From Halopseudomonas pachastrellae (GTDB taxonomy: Bacteria > Pseudomonadota > Gammaproteobacteria > Pseudomonadales > Pseudomonadaceae), in assembly GCF_900114765.1 (NCBI RefSeq), contig NZ_FOUD01000011.1:1-64000 (forward strand): DNA of 64,000 nucleotides, given 5' to 3'. The notes under the pieces were generated by a model. The model was not told where the DNA came from. It ran no database searches and worked only from the letters and a program-made list of their open reading frames with translations. A program made the translations under genes and the position numbers. Positions 51,383 through 61,059 of this stretch are shown here, in pieces. The number at the start of each line of letters is the position of its first letter. Position 1 is the first letter of the stretch.

Positions 51383-54127
51383 CTAGTGCGCCTCGTCCCA
51401 GTTATCACCCACGCCTACCTCGACCACCAGCGGCACATCGAGTTCGGCGGCTTGGGCCATGTGTTCCTTGAGGCCTTGAGTCACTGCGTCGATCTGGTCT
51501 TCACGCACTTCCAGTACCAGTTCGTCGTGTACCTGCATGATGACTCGGGCGTCCAGGCTGCTGTCGTTCAGCCAGGCCGCTACCTTGATCATGGCGCGTT
51601 TAATGATGTCGGCGGCGGTGCCTTGCATCGGCGCGTTGATGGCAGTGCGTTCGGCGGCCTTGCGCATGGCCTGGTTCTTGGCGTGAATTTCCGGCAGGTA
51701 CAGCCGGCGGCCGAACAGGGTTTCGACATAGCCCTGCTCGCTGGCCTGCTCGCGGGTGCGCTCCATGTAGCTGAGCACGCCCGGGTAGCGGGCGAAGTAA
51801 CGGTCGATGTAGGCCTGGGCCTGCTTGCGGTCGACGCCGATCTGCTTGGCCAGGCCGAAGGCGCTCATGCCGTAGATCAGGCCGAAGTTGATCGCCTTGG
51901 CGCTACGCCGCTGATCCGAGCTGACCTCATCCAGCTCGACCCCGAACACTTCGGCGGCGGTGGCGCGGTGTACGTCCAGATCGTGCTTGAAGGCATCCAG
52001 CAGGCCGGCGTCCTGGGCCAGGTGCGCCATGATGCGCAGCTCGATCTGCGAGTAGTCGGCGGCCAGCAGCTTGTAGCCTTTGGGCGCGACAAAGGCCTGA
52101 CGAATACGCCGGCCCTCGGTGGTGCGGATCGGGATGTTCTGCAGGTTCGGATCGGACGACGACAAGCGCCCGGTAGCGGCCACGGCCTGATGGTAGGAGG
52201 TGTGGATGCGCCCGGTACGCGGGTTGATCTGCTCCGGCAGGCGGTCGGTGTAGGTGCTCTTGAGCTTGCTGACGCTGCGGTACTGCATGATCACCTGCGG
52301 CAGCTCGAAGCCCTGCTCGGCCAGTTCGGCCAGTACCGTTTCGGCGGTCGAGGGCTGACCCTTTGCGGTCTTTGACAGCACCGGCAGGCCCTGCTTTTCA
52401 TACAGGATGGCACCCAGCTGCTTGGGCGAGCCGAGGTTGAACTCCTCGCCCGCCAGCTCGAACGCCTGGCGTTCCAGTGCCACCATCTTGTCGCCCAGCT
52501 CAATGCTCTGCTTGCCCAGCAGATTGGCATCGACCAGCGCGCCGTTGCGTTCGATGCGTGCCAGCACCGGCATCAGCGGCATTTCAATTTCCTGCAGCAC
52601 GCGCGCCAGTGACGCTTGCGGCTGCAGTTTGGCCCACAGGGTCTGGTGCAGGCGCAGGGTGACGTCGGCGTCTTCGGCGGCGTAGGGGCCCGCCTGCTCC
52701 AGCGCAATCTGGTCAAAGGTCAGCTGCTTGCTGCCCTTGCCGGCGATGTCTTCGAACTTGATGGTGCCCTGGCCGAGATACTTGAGCGACAGGCTGTCCA
52801 TGTCGTGACGGGTGGCGGTGGCGTCCAGCACGTAGGATTCGAGCATGGTGTCAAAGGCCACGCCCTGCACGCGGATGTCGTAGTGGGCCAGCACGTTGAT
52901 GTCGTACTTGGCGTGCTGCGCGACCTTGGCCTTGGCTGGGTCTTCCAGGTAGGGCTTGAGCGCAGCGAGTACCTTGTCGCGGTCGAGCTGGTCGGGTACG
53001 CCCATATAGCTGTGGGCAACCGGAATGTAAGCTGCCTCGTGGGGCTGCACCGCCAGCGACACGCCGACCAGCTCGGCGCGCTGGGCGTCGATGCTGGTGG
53101 TTTCGGTGTCAAAGGCGAACAGCTCGGCGGCCTCGAGCTTGACAAGCCAACGGTCAAAGTCGGCTTGCTCGGTGATGATCTCGTACTGGTTTTCCTGGGC
53201 TTGCTCGGCGGCCTCGCCATTGTCGCTGGCCTGGCCTGCGGCCTTGGCCTCGCGCAGCAGATCGTCCAGCCAGGTCTTGAACTCCATCTCGCGGCACAGC
53301 TCAATCAGCGCCTCGCGGTTGGCAGGGCCGGGCTGCAGGGCGTCGACTTGCACTTCCAGCGGTACGTCCAGCTTGATGGTGGCCAGCTGGTAAGACAGGT
53401 AGGCCATTTCCTTGTGCTCTTCAAGCTTTTCGGGCAGCTTTTTGGCGCCGCGAATTGGCAGCTCCGGCACCTTGTCCAGGCTGTTGTAGATCACGTCCAG
53501 GCCGCCGCCCACGCCGGTCAGCAGGCCCAGAGCGGTCTTTTCACCAACGCCGGGCACGCCCGGAATGTTGTCGACCTTGTCGCCCATCAGTGCCAGGTAG
53601 TCGATGATCAGTTCCGGGCCGATGCCAAACTTGTCGTGCACGCCCTGAATGTCCATCACGGTGCTGGTCATGGTGTTGACCAGGGTGATGTGCTCGTCGA
53701 CCAGCTGCGCCATGTCCTTGTCGCCGGTGGAGATCACCACCGCACGGCCGGCGTCGGCGCTCTGCCGCGCCAGGGTGCCGATTACGTCGTCGGCCTCTAC
53801 GCCGTCAACGCACAGCAGCGGCAGGCCGAGTGCGCGCACGGCGGCGTGCAGGGGCTCGATCTGGGCGCGCAGGTCGTCGGGCATGGGGGGGCGATGCGAC
53901 TTGTACTGCTCGAACATCTCGTCGCGGAAGGTCGGCCCCTTGGCGTCGAATACCACGGCAATCGGGCTGTCGGGGTACTGCTTGAGCAGGCTTTTCAGCA
54001 TGTTCAGCACGCCTTTCACGGCGCCGGTCGGCTGCCCCTTGCTGGTAGTCAGGGGTGGCAGCGCATGGAAGGCGCGATAAAGGTAGGACGAGCCGTCCAC
54101 CAGGACGAGAGGTGTGGTATCTGTCAT
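51383..54127 (-). CDS. polA: DNA polymerase I
   Basis: A 914-aa family A polymerase with all three domains. The 5'-nuclease covers about 1-290 ([47 protein letters not shown]). The 3'-5' exonuclease covers about 310-500, with intact acidic motifs ([36 protein letters not shown]), so it should proofread. The polymerase covers about 520-914, with motif [17 protein letters not shown], motif [21 protein letters not shown] and motif [11 protein letters not shown]. It acts in repair and Okazaki fragment processing. Confidence 0.97.
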   Translation of the reverse strand: MTDTTPLVLVDGSSYLYRAFHALPPLTTSKGQPTGAVKGVLNMLKSLLKQYPDSPIAVVFDAKGPTFRDEMFEQYKSHRPPMPDDLRAQIEPLHAAVRALGLPLLCVDGVEADDVIGTLARQSADAGRAVVISTGDKDMAQLVDEHITLVNTMTSTVMDIQGVHDKFGIGPELIIDYLALMGDKVDNIPGVPGVGEKTALGLLTGVGGGLDVIYNSLDKVPELPIRGAKKLPEKLEEHKEMAYLSYQLATIKLDVPLEVQVDALQPGPANREALIELCREMEFKTWLDDLLREAKAAGQASDNGEAAEQAQENQYEIITEQADFDRWLVKLEAAELFAFDTETTSIDAQRAELVGVSLAVQPHEAAYIPVAHSYMGVPDQLDRDKVLAALKPYLEDPAKAKVAQHAKYDINVLAHYDIRVQGVAFDTMLESYVLDATATRHDMDSLSLKYLGQGTIKFEDIAGKGSKQLTFDQIALEQAGPYAAEDADVTLRLHQTLWAKLQPQASLARVLQEIEMPLMPVLARIERNGALVDANLLGKQSIELGDKMVALERQAFELAGEEFNLGSPKQLGAILYEKQGLPVLSKTAKGQPSTAETVLAELAEQGFELPQVIMQYRSVSKLKSTYTDRLPEQINPRTGRIHTSYHQAVAATGRLSSSDPNLQNIPIRTTEGRRIRQAFVAPKGYKLLAADYSQIELRIMAHLAQDAGLLDAFKHDLDVHRATAAEVFGVELDEVSSDQRRSAKAINFGLIYGMSAFGLAKQIGVDRKQAQAYIDRYFARYPGVLSYMERTREQASEQGYVETLFGRRLYLPEIHAKNQAMRKAAERTAINAPMQGTAADIIKRAMIKVAAWLNDSSLDARVIMQVHDELVLEVREDQIDAVTQGLKEHMAQAAELDVPLVVEVGVGDNWDEAH

Positions 54128-54199
54128 GCGTCAGGTCAACAATTCCGGAGCCAATGGGGCTAGAATGAGAGCATCATTCAGGCAAAGGACAAGACTACC

Positions 54200-54484
54200 A
54201 TGATTCGTAAATTTGGCTTTGGATTGGCCGCCGCGCTGTTGTTGGGCAGTGCATCGGTCATGGCGCAGGATGCGGTCCCGGGTGATCCGGAAGTGACCAT
54301 CCGCCAGGAAGGTGATCGCACGGTTGAGGAGTATCGCGTCAACGGCTTCCTCTATGCCATCAAGGTTATCCCCACCAGCGGCGCGCCCTACTATCTGGTA
54401 GCCGTGGATGAAGACGGCAACTACGTGCGCTCCGACCAGCCCGACGGGCTGCGTATCCCCTCCTGGAAGATCTTCGAGTGGTGA
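54200..54484 (+). CDS. DUF2782 periplasmic protein
   Basis: A 94-aa exported protein: signal peptide about 1-22 (SVMAQ), then the DUF2782 core (DPEVTIRQEGDRTVEEYRVN, then GFLYAIKVIPTSGAPYYLVA) ending SWKIFEW. In Pseudomonas it always seems to lie between polA and thrB, but no function is known. It is separated from thrB by 8 bp, so the two are likely one transcript. Confidence 0.9.
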   Translation: MIRKFGFGLAAALLLGSASVMAQDAVPGDPEVTIRQEGDRTVEEYRVNGFLYAIKVIPTSGAPYYLVAVDEDGNYVRSDQPDGLRIPSWKIFEW

Positions 54485-54492
54485 GCTGAGCC

Positions 54493-55446
54493 GTGTCGGT
54501 ATTTACCCCGCTGGCGCAGGCGGAGTTGGAGACCTTTGTCGCCGGCTTTGACCTGGGGCGCCTGATTGGCTTTCAGGGCATTGAAGGCGGCAGCGAGAAC
54601 AGCAACTTCTTCGTCAGCTGCGAGCAAGGGGACTTTGTGCTCACCCTGGTCGAGCGTGGCGATCCGGCGGCGTTGCCGTTTCTGGTCGAGTTGCTGGCCT
54701 GCTTGCGCGGCGCCGGTCTGGCCGTGCCCTACGCGGTTGCTGATCGCCATGGCCAGTGCCTGCATCAGCTCAAGGGCCGCCCGGCGTTGCTGCAGCCACG
54801 CCTGGCCGGGCGCCACGTAGAGCAGCCCGATGCCAGTCACTGCGAGGCGGTGGGTGGTTGGCTGGCGCAGTTGCATCTGGCCACGCGCGACACCGCGCTG
54901 GCGCGCCCGGACGAACGCGGTGTCGACTGGATGCAGGATCAGGCGCGGCGTCAGCTGCCGCAACAGAGCGGGCCGCTGGCCGAGGCGCTGGAGGCTTTAC
55001 TGGCCCAACTGGTGCACTGGCGCCGTCAGGATCCGGGCCTGCCGCGTGCGGTGCTGCACGCCGACCTGTTCCGCGACAATGTGTTGTTTGACGGCCATCA
55101 CCTGAGCGGGGTGATCGACTTTTACAACGCCGCCAGTGGCTGGATGCTCTACGACGTGGCCATCGCCGTGAACGACTGGTGTCTGGACAGCGAGGGCGCG
55201 CTGGAGCCCCGACGTGTGCGTGCCCTGTTGGCGGGATACGCTGCGCGGCGTGCTTTTACGGCCGCCGAGGCGCAGTGCTGGCCCGCCATGCTGCGGCTGG
55301 CGGCGCTGCGTTTCTGGCTGTCGCGGCAGATTGCGGCCGAGGAGTTTGCCGGGCAGGACGGTGTTCTGGTCAAAGACCCGCAGCACTTTGCCCGCCTGCT
55401 GCTGCAGCATCGGGCCGTTGCTGGTGGTCTGCCGCTGGCGCTCTAG
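54493..55446 (+). CDS. thrB: Homoserine kinase (ThrB, APH-fold type)
   Basis: A 317-aa kinase of the choline/aminoglycoside kinase fold, the type II homoserine kinase of Pseudomonas: MSVFTPLAQAELETFVAGFD, FQGIEGGSENSNFFV, catalytic loop VLHADLFRDNVLFDGHHLSG, then VIDFYNAASGWMLYDVAIAV. HADLFRDN supplies the catalytic Asp and metal-binding Asn, VIDF the second metal Asp. It phosphorylates homoserine for threonine synthesis. Start is GTG 54493. Confidence 0.93.
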   Translation: MSVFTPLAQAELETFVAGFDLGRLIGFQGIEGGSENSNFFVSCEQGDFVLTLVERGDPAALPFLVELLACLRGAGLAVPYAVADRHGQCLHQLKGRPALLQPRLAGRHVEQPDASHCEAVGGWLAQLHLATRDTALARPDERGVDWMQDQARRQLPQQSGPLAEALEALLAQLVHWRRQDPGLPRAVLHADLFRDNVLFDGHHLSGVIDFYNAASGWMLYDVAIAVNDWCLDSEGALEPRRVRALLAGYAARRAFTAAEAQCWPAMLRLAALRFWLSRQIAAEEFAGQDGVLVKDPQHFARLLLQHRAVAGGLPLAL

Positions 55447-55523
55447 GCGATAGCAGCTAATCTGGTTAGGCACTAACCCAGCGGCGTCGTCAGGCAGTGC
55501 CGTTGCCTAACGGAGCTGCCACC

Positions 55524-56315
55524 ATGATTCCCGTCGACGGAGCCTTTATCCTCGCCGTTTCTCCCCGTTTTTCCGGTGCCCGCGCTGATGCCCAGCGGCG
55601 CATCGTCGGCGACATCTCTGCTGCCTTTGCCCCTACCCTTGCCCATTATCGGATCGACAGCCGCCTGCGGATTGCGCACTTCATGGCGCAGGTGACCCAT
55701 GAATGTGCCGGGTTTCGTACCACTGAGGAGTTTGCCAGCGGCGCTGCCTATGAAGGGCGGCGCGACCTGGGCAACACCGAGCGCGGCGATGGCCGGCGGT
55801 ACAAGGGGCGCGGACTGATCCAGCTGACCGGGCGGGCCAACTACCGACAAATGGGCGAGCGCCTGCGACTGCCGCTGGAGGCCGAACCAGAGCTGGCAGC
55901 CGAGCCACTGACGTCGCTGAAAATTGCCTGTGAGTACTGGCACACCCGGCAGATCAACGAGGCGGCTGATCGTGACGACCTGATTCGCGCCACGCGGCTG
56001 GTCAACGGTGGCCTGAACGGGCTGGAGGATCGGCGCCAGTATCTGCAGAAAGCCAAGACCGCGCTGGCGGCGTTGGAGGGCTTGCGAGTGTCGCAGACGC
56101 AAGGCGGCACCACGGTGGCTTTGCGCCGCGGCTCCTTTGGCGATGCGGTGCAGCAGTTGCAGGAACTGCTGGCCGCCCAGGGTTATCCGCTGTCGATCGA
56201 TCGTGACTTTGGCCCGGCGACCGAGCTGGCGGTGATGCAGTTTCAACAGCGCGCCGGCCTCTTGGTCGATGGCATCGTCGGCCAGAAGACCTGGGCTGCG
56301 CTGCGCAGCCGATAG
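55524..56315 (+). CDS. GH19 chitinase-like lysin with peptidoglycan-binding domain
   Basis: A 263-aa protein. The GH19 lysozyme-like domain (about 20-190) has HFMAQVTHECAGFRTTEEFA with the catalytic Glu, then GRRYKGRGLIQLTGRANYRQMG, the family's most conserved stretch, and RATRLVNGGLNGLEDR. A PG_binding_1 domain (about 205-262) gives LRRGSFGDAVQQLQELLAAQG and VDGIVGQKTWAALR. This is the layout of phage endolysins and of lysin-type toxins; no signal peptide is seen and no phage genes are nearby. I start at ATG 55524 with GGAG 8 bases upstream. A stem GGTTAG-GCA-CTAACC lies at 55463-55477 upstream. Confidence 0.85.
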   Translation: MIPVDGAFILAVSPRFSGARADAQRRIVGDISAAFAPTLAHYRIDSRLRIAHFMAQVTHECAGFRTTEEFASGAAYEGRRDLGNTERGDGRRYKGRGLIQLTGRANYRQMGERLRLPLEAEPELAAEPLTSLKIACEYWHTRQINEAADRDDLIRATRLVNGGLNGLEDRRQYLQKAKTALAALEGLRVSQTQGGTTVALRRGSFGDAVQQLQELLAAQGYPLSIDRDFGPATELAVMQFQQRAGLLVDGIVGQKTWAALRSR

Positions 56316-56400
56316 CCATTTTTGAAGTTTCACCGTTCGGTCGCATTGCTGGCCTATATTTCGCATTGGATTGCCTTTTAGCTCAGCACAGGACGCTTTG

Positions 56401-57099
56401 ATGAGTACCATTCACTTTGTTGGTGGCGAGAAGGGCGGTGTGGGCAAATCCGTCGTCTCGCGCCTGCTGTCCCAGTACTTTCTTGATAACGGCCTGTTGT
56501 ACGCGGGGTTTGACGCCGATCAGTCGCACGCCACCCTCACCCACTCCTACCCCGAGTTCACCCAACCGATTGTGCTGGATGACTTTGAGAGCATTGATCA
56601 GTTGATCGAACTGGCCAGTGAGGACGATGAAAAACAGCTACTGGTGGATCTGCCTGCGCAGAGTCAGCGCTTTCTGGATCGCTGGCTGGAAGACAGCGGC
56701 GTGCTGGAAATCTGCGCCGAGCTGGGGCTGAAAACCCTGTTCTGGTACGTGGTCGACGGCGGGCGTGATTCGGTCATGCTGCTACGCGCGTTTCAGCAGA
56801 AGTACGGCGGCTCCATGCCTTTTGTTGTGGTGCGCAACTTTGGGTGTGGCAGCGATTTCAGCGATATCGATCAGGTGATCGCCGAGGCCCAGGCCGCGCA
56901 ATTGCTGGCGGTGGTGGACATCCCGGCGCTGCACCCGGCCACGTTGCAGCGTATCGACAAGCTGGGGCTGAGCTTCTGGTCGGCCATCAACCTCAAAAGC
57001 GCAGATGGCACGCAACTGAGCATGATGGAGCGTCAGCGCACCAAGGTGTGGCTGCGCAAGGCCAGTCAATCGATCGACGCGGCTTTGCAGCAGCTGTAG
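56401..57099 (+). CDS. Orphan ParA/MinD-like P-loop ATPase
   Basis: A 232-aa cytoplasmic ATPase. Deviant Walker A GGEKGGVGKSVVSRLL (residues 8-23), Walker A' DADQSHATL, and Walker B-like QLLVDLPAQSQ. In place of the usual DTPP is DLPAQ. A partner ParB or partition site is not adjacent, so classic plasmid or chromosome partition is unlikely. Similar proteins occur as mobilisation or TraL-like ATPases and as chromosomal orphans. Role unknown. Followed by a long inverted repeat. Confidence 0.85.
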   Translation: MSTIHFVGGEKGGVGKSVVSRLLSQYFLDNGLLYAGFDADQSHATLTHSYPEFTQPIVLDDFESIDQLIELASEDDEKQLLVDLPAQSQRFLDRWLEDSGVLEICAELGLKTLFWYVVDGGRDSVMLLRAFQQKYGGSMPFVVVRNFGCGSDFSDIDQVIAEAQAAQLLAVVDIPALHPATLQRIDKLGLSFWSAINLKSADGTQLSMMERQRTKVWLRKASQSIDAALQQL

Positions 57100-57101
57100 T
57101 A

Positions 57102-57173
57102 CCCGGGATGCGCTGATCACTGCCACAGACTCTGAATGCCAGAGAGTGTGCGCATGTGATCAGCGCATCCGGG
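57102..57173. repeat. Long inverted repeat, 18-bp arms
   Basis: Left arm CCCGGGATGCGCTGATCAC (57102-57120) and right arm GTGATCAGCGCATCCGGG (57156-57173) pair over 18 bp with one bulged G. The 35-base loop has its own small stem (CACA..ACTCT/AGAG..TGTG). It ends 4 bp from the NCS1 pseudogene stop and is convergent between two genes. It may be a bidirectional terminator or a remnant element. Confidence 0.75.
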
Positions 57174-57177
57174 CGCC

Positions 57178-58623
57178 TTACTGCTGTGCGGGTGTATCGC
57201 GCATCAACAGATAGTGCAGTACCGCGCCCATCAGCGCGCCCAGCAGCCAGGCGTAACCATGCAGCTGGCTCAGCACCGGCACCCAGACCGAGGCAACGGA
57301 GAACACCGAGGCCACCGCAAAGGCGATCATCGCCTTGCGGTTCCAGCCGCCGTTGAAGTAGTAGCTGCTACCGGGTTCTGCGCTGAACAGATCCTGCAGG
57401 TTCAGCTGTTGTTTACGCACCAGGTAGTAGTCCGCCACGATGATGCCGTACAGCGGAGCCAGGATGGCGCCCAGGGTGTCGACGAAGGCGGCAATGCCCA
57501 CCTGACTGATGAATGCCACCCACAGTGCACCAATAAAGAACGCAATGGCTGCGGTGATAAAGCCGCCGGTGCGAGCGCTGATGTGCGCGGGCGCGAGGTT
57601 GGCGATGTCGTAGGCCGGCGGAATAAAGTTGGCCACCAGGTTGATGCCGACCGTGGCTGCAAAGAAGGTCAGTGCCGCGATGATGGTCAGCGTGAGGCTG
57701 TCGACGCGGGCCACGATGTCGGTCGGGTTGGTCAGCGTCTCGCCAAAGACCACCACGGTGCCGGCGGTGATCACCAGGGCGATGACCGAGAAAATCGCCA
57801 GGCTGACCGGCAGCCCAAGGAAGTTGCCCACGGTCATCTGCTTCTCGCTTTTGACAAAGCGGGCAAAGTCGCCGTAGTTGATTACCACCGCGGCAAAGTA
57901 CGCCAGCATGGTGCCAACCACGGCAAAGAAGGCGGCGACCGGACCGGCCTCGTACTCACCGCTGCCACTGAAGATGCTGCCCAGCTCGGTCAGCAGGCTC
58001 GGGCCGGCCTGGTACCAGATGATCAGCATCAGCGCGATCATGACCACATACACCAGCGGCCCGGCCCAGTTCAGGAAGCGGGTGATCCACTCCATGCCGC
58101 GTACGAACAGCAGCACCTGAAAGGCGCAGACCAGGCAGTAGGAGATCCAGCCGATGGTGGTGATACCCAGCAGCGTTGGGGTATCGGCTGCGGGCTCAAA
58201 CAGGGCATTGAGCTGCAGCGCCAGCGCGGTGGAGGCGAAGTAGGTCTGCACGCCCTACCAGAAGATCGCCACAATCCCGCGTACCACCGCCGGGAAGTTT
58301 GCGCCACGCACCCCCATGCTGGAGCGGGCCATGACCGGGAAAGGCACGCCGTATTTGACGCTTGGCTTGCCGGTCAGCTGCACCAGGCCCATGACAATGA
58401 AGCCGGCCAGCACGATGCCGGCGAGCACTGCCCAGCCGCTTAACCCGTAGGAGATAAACAGGGTGGCAGCCAGCGTGTAGCCGAACAGGCTCTGGATATC
58501 GTTGGACCACACGTTGAATATCTCGAACCAGCCTCAGTGGCGTTTGCCCGGCGGCAGCGGGGCAAGGTCTTCGTTGTGCAGAGTGGGGTCGATGTGCTTG
58601 ATCTGAAAGTCATCGTTAGCCAT
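57178..58623 (-). pseudogene. NCS1-family nucleobase/hydantoin permease, two nonsense codons
   Basis: Reading from ATG 58623 the frame gives a 481-codon NCS1 symporter with two in-frame stops and no frameshift. TGA at 58536-58534 (codon 30) stands before GWFEIFNVWSNDIQSLFGY, where the family has Trp. TAG at 58257-58255 (codon 123) stands between RGIVAIFW and GVQTYFAST, where Tyr or Gly is usual. The remaining helices are well preserved (VQLTGKPSVKYGVPFPVMAR; VADYYLVRKQQLN). Family members import uracil, allantoin, hydantoins or thiamine with a cation. Recent inactivation is likely. Two separate stops make a single sequencing error improbable. Confidence 0.85.
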
Positions 58624-58765
58624 GGGCCTTTCCTTGCGTCTTTTTGTGGGTACCGGGCAGGGCTGTGTTGGCAGGCCACCCTGGCGGTTCGCTCGCATCT
58701 TTTCTTCCGCCCTTGCAGTTCAGCCGACAGGGGGTGCCGTGACCATCTGCACAGGAGGTCGCACA

Positions 58766-58803
58766 TTGTGTACAAAAACGTCTTCATTTTGTATTCAAAA
58801 ATG
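58766..58803. promoter_or_regulatory. GntR-like repeat upstream of the NCS1 pseudogene
   Basis: TTGTGTACAAAAACG (58766-58780) and TTGTATTCAAAAATG (58789-58803) match at 12 of 15 bases with a 23-base offset. The first contains the near-palindrome TTGTGTACAA, typical for GntR/FadR-like sites. It lies about 150 bp before the NCS1 start on the divergent side. The rest of 58624-58973 has no gene I can support. Confidence 0.45.
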
Positions 58804-58973
58804 TAGTGCATGGAAAAAAACGCTACAAATGCTGGCATCAGCCAGCCCGCATCGGGCTGCTGATCAGCGTAGTCTCTGCAGCTCAGGCTTGTTGCTATTG
58901 CTCCCCAGGGCTAAGCTGCCGCATCCAGGAAGCGGCGACGCGCCGCGTGATTCACGGACTGAAAGGTAATCCA

Positions 58974-59510
58974 ATGCAGTGTCCCAAGTGTCGAAATACC
59001 CGGCTGCAAGCGAGCAAGGTTGAAGAGGGTTTACCCGCCATGGGCTGTCCCGCGTGTGCAGGCTCGTTGCTGTCGCTGCTTTACTACCGCGACTGGGTCG
59101 AGCGTAACGAGCCGCCGGTAGCCTCTGGCGAGCTTGCCACCGAAGTGGTTGAGGAGGCTGACGCCAAGATGGCCCTGGCCTGCCCCAAGTGCAGCGGCCT
59201 GATGACCAAATTCTCGGTATCCGGGGCGCTCGCCAGCCGAATCGACTTGTGCGGTCGCTGTGACGAGGCGTGGCTCGACGGGGGTGAGTGGCAGTTGCTG
59301 AAGTCGCTGGAGCTGGCGCACAAGCTGCCCGCGGTATTCACCGAGCAGTGGCAGCGGCGAGTGCGCAGCGAAAAGATGGCCCAGCTCAAGCGCGAGCGTC
59401 TGGAGCAGCAGGTAGGCGCCGCCGATGCGGCCCGGGCCGCAGAGGTCAAGGGGTGGCTTGCCGAGCACCCGCAACGCGCAACCTTGCTGCAGTTTCTCGC
59501 CTCGGACTGA
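58974..59510 (+). CDS. TFIIB-type zinc-ribbon protein
   Basis: A 178-aa cytoplasmic protein with two zinc-binding blocks. The first is CPKC at 3-6 with CPAC near 26-29; the second is CPKCSGLM near 68 with LCGRCDEAWLDGGEW around 91-105, the zf-TFIIB signature (C..C...W.D.GE). The C-terminal third is a charged helix (RRVRSEKMAQLKRERLEQQV). Start at ATG 58974; the frame extends upstream without a ribosome site. Function unknown; the family occurs as small chromosomal genes. Confidence 0.85.
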   Translation: MQCPKCRNTRLQASKVEEGLPAMGCPACAGSLLSLLYYRDWVERNEPPVASGELATEVVEEADAKMALACPKCSGLMTKFSVSGALASRIDLCGRCDEAWLDGGEWQLLKSLELAHKLPAVFTEQWQRRVRSEKMAQLKRERLEQQVGAADAARAAEVKGWLAEHPQRATLLQFLASD

Positions 59511-59602
59511 ATGTAGACAGAACCGCCCGGTGCCGGTGTGGTCAGAGTGCTGTCCGGGCTGCCAGCAGGCTTGCCCATTCATTGCTGAACGCGTTCAGGC
59601 CC

Positions 59603-60127
59603 ATGCTGATTGCCCATCTGCCGTCCGGTTTTGTTCTCTCCAGTTACCTGTTAGCGCCGCTGCGCCGTGCACCGGTGCGCCCGATCTGGCTGCTGCTGGC
59701 CGGCTGCCTGGGCGGCATCTTCCCAGACTTTGACATGCTGTACTTCTACTTTGTGGATAACGGCATGGTGCATCACCACCGCTACGCAACCCATTGGCCG
59801 CTGCTGTGGCTGTGCCTGCTGTCGGGGGCGCTGGTCGGTTTAGCGCTGTGTCGGCGTATGCCTGCGCCCTGGATGCTGCTTATGTTCAGTCTGGGCGGGT
59901 TGCTGCATGTGTTGCTGGACAGCCTGGCCAGCGACATCTGGTGGTTCGCGCCCTTTGTCGATCAGCGCTATTCGCTGGTCACGGTGACCCCGCGTTATAA
60001 GCCTTGGTGGCTGAACTTCATCATGCACTGGGTGTTTCTGGTCGAGCTGTTGATCTGGGGCTGGGCACTCTGGCGTTGGCGGGTCAGGCGCCGCTGGTTG
60101 TCTGGTCCGGTGTCCGGCGCCGCCTGA
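59603..60127 (+). CDS. YdjM-like metal-dependent hydrolase, membrane-embedded
   Basis: A 174-aa membrane protein. MLIAHLPSGFVLSSYLL opens the protein, PDFDMLYFYFVDNGMVHHHRYATHW carries the conserved Asp and His cluster of the YdjM/LexA-regulated hydrolase family, and LHVLLDSLASDIWWFAPF the second His/Asp set. Four membrane helices are evident. Substrate unknown. Start at ATG 59603. It converges with znuA, whose stop is 8 bp away. Confidence 0.8.
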   Translation: MLIAHLPSGFVLSSYLLAPLRRAPVRPIWLLLAGCLGGIFPDFDMLYFYFVDNGMVHHHRYATHWPLLWLCLLSGALVGLALCRRMPAPWMLLMFSLGGLLHVLLDSLASDIWWFAPFVDQRYSLVTVTPRYKPWWLNFIMHWVFLVELLIWGWALWRWRVRRRWLSGPVSGAA

Positions 60128-60134
60128 TCAGGGG

Positions 60135-61034
60135 TTACAGCGCTTCCAGGCACCCCGCCCAGCTGCTGGTCAGGCTATTGAGCAGCTCGATGTAGCCATC
60201 AGCGCCAACCTCGATATTGGCGCCCAGCGGGTCGAGCTGGGCGGTTTCGACCGGCAGGCCGTCGGTCAGGCTGTTAACCAGGCGCGGCGTGAACTGCGGC
60301 TCGCTGAATACACAGGCGCGGCCGGCGCTGCGCAGCTGGTCACGCAGCGTGTTGACGTGGCGGGCGCCGGGCTGAATCTCATGAGCCAGGCTGAACACGC
60401 CGCGGTGTTCGATGCCCAGATATTCTTCCAGGTAGCCGTAACCGTCGTGAAATACGAAATAGGGCTTGTCTTTTAGCGGTGCGAAACGGGTCTGCAACGC
60501 TTCTTGCTCGGCGGTGATGCGCGCTTCAAAGCGCTGCAGGTTGGCCGCAAGTTGTGCCTGCTGGTCTGGATAAAGCGGCTCCAGATCGGCTTTCATCCAT
60601 TGCGCGATGGTCAGCGCGTTGGCGGGCGATAGCCAGATGTGCGGATCGAGGTTGCCGGCGTCGTGGTGGTGGTCGTCATGACCGTGTTCGGCGTGTTCCT
60701 CGTCGAACTCGCGCAGGGTCAAGCCGGGGACATCCATCAATTCGCGGGCTTGCGGGTTGTCGTGTAGCAGGCTGTCGAGGAAGCGCTCAAGGTCCGGGCC
60801 GACCCAGTAGATGCGCTCGGCGCTGGACAGGGCGCGGCGGTCGGAGGGGCGCAGGGCAAAGGCATGGGGCGAGGCGCCGGGCGGCAACAGCACGGCGGGC
60901 TCGTCGATGCCGTCGAGCAGGGCGGCGCTGATCTGCTGAATCGGCTTGATGCTGGTCAGCACGCGGCTGTCGGCCAAAACGGAGGACGACAGCAGCAGGC
61001 CGGCAGCGAGTGCCAGCAGGGAACGGATCGACAT
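60135..61034 (-). CDS. znuA: Zinc ABC transporter, periplasmic binding protein ZnuA
   Basis: A 299-aa cluster A-I metal-binding protein: signal about 1-21, first ligand His in PPGASPHAFALRPSDRRAL, the His/Asp-rich mobile loop EEHAEHGHDDHHHDAGN around 112-128, second ligand in DPHIWLSPANAL, third in PYFVFHDGYGYL and the final Glu/Asp region. It captures Zn(II) for ZnuBC. Divergent from zur-znuCB, sharing a Zur box 26-40 bp before its start. Confidence 0.95.
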   Translation of the reverse strand: MSIRSLLALAAGLLLSSSVLADSRVLTSIKPIQQISAALLDGIDEPAVLLPPGASPHAFALRPSDRRALSSAERIYWVGPDLERFLDSLLHDNPQARELMDVPGLTLREFDEEHAEHGHDDHHHDAGNLDPHIWLSPANALTIAQWMKADLEPLYPDQQAQLAANLQRFEARITAEQEALQTRFAPLKDKPYFVFHDGYGYLEEYLGIEHRGVFSLAHEIQPGARHVNTLRDQLRSAGRACVFSEPQFTPRLVNSLTDGLPVETAQLDPLGANIEVGADGYIELLNSLTSSWAGCLEAL

Positions 61035-61059
61035 GGGGGCATACCTCGGGAATTAGAAC

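Noticed and set aside
52616-54163. 515-codon plus-strand frame opposite polA
   Set aside because: Shadow frame; polA motifs on the minus strand are complete.
57214-58443. 409-codon plus-strand frame opposite the NCS1 gene
   Set aside because: Although it is intact while the NCS1 frame is broken, its product is Gln/His/Asp-rich low-complexity shadow, and the minus strand shows clear NCS1 homology patterns on both sides of each stop.
58534-58536. TGA in the NCS1 gene as selenocysteine codon
   Set aside because: The family has Trp or similar here, a second stop (TAG) follows, and no reason for selenium in a permease is known.
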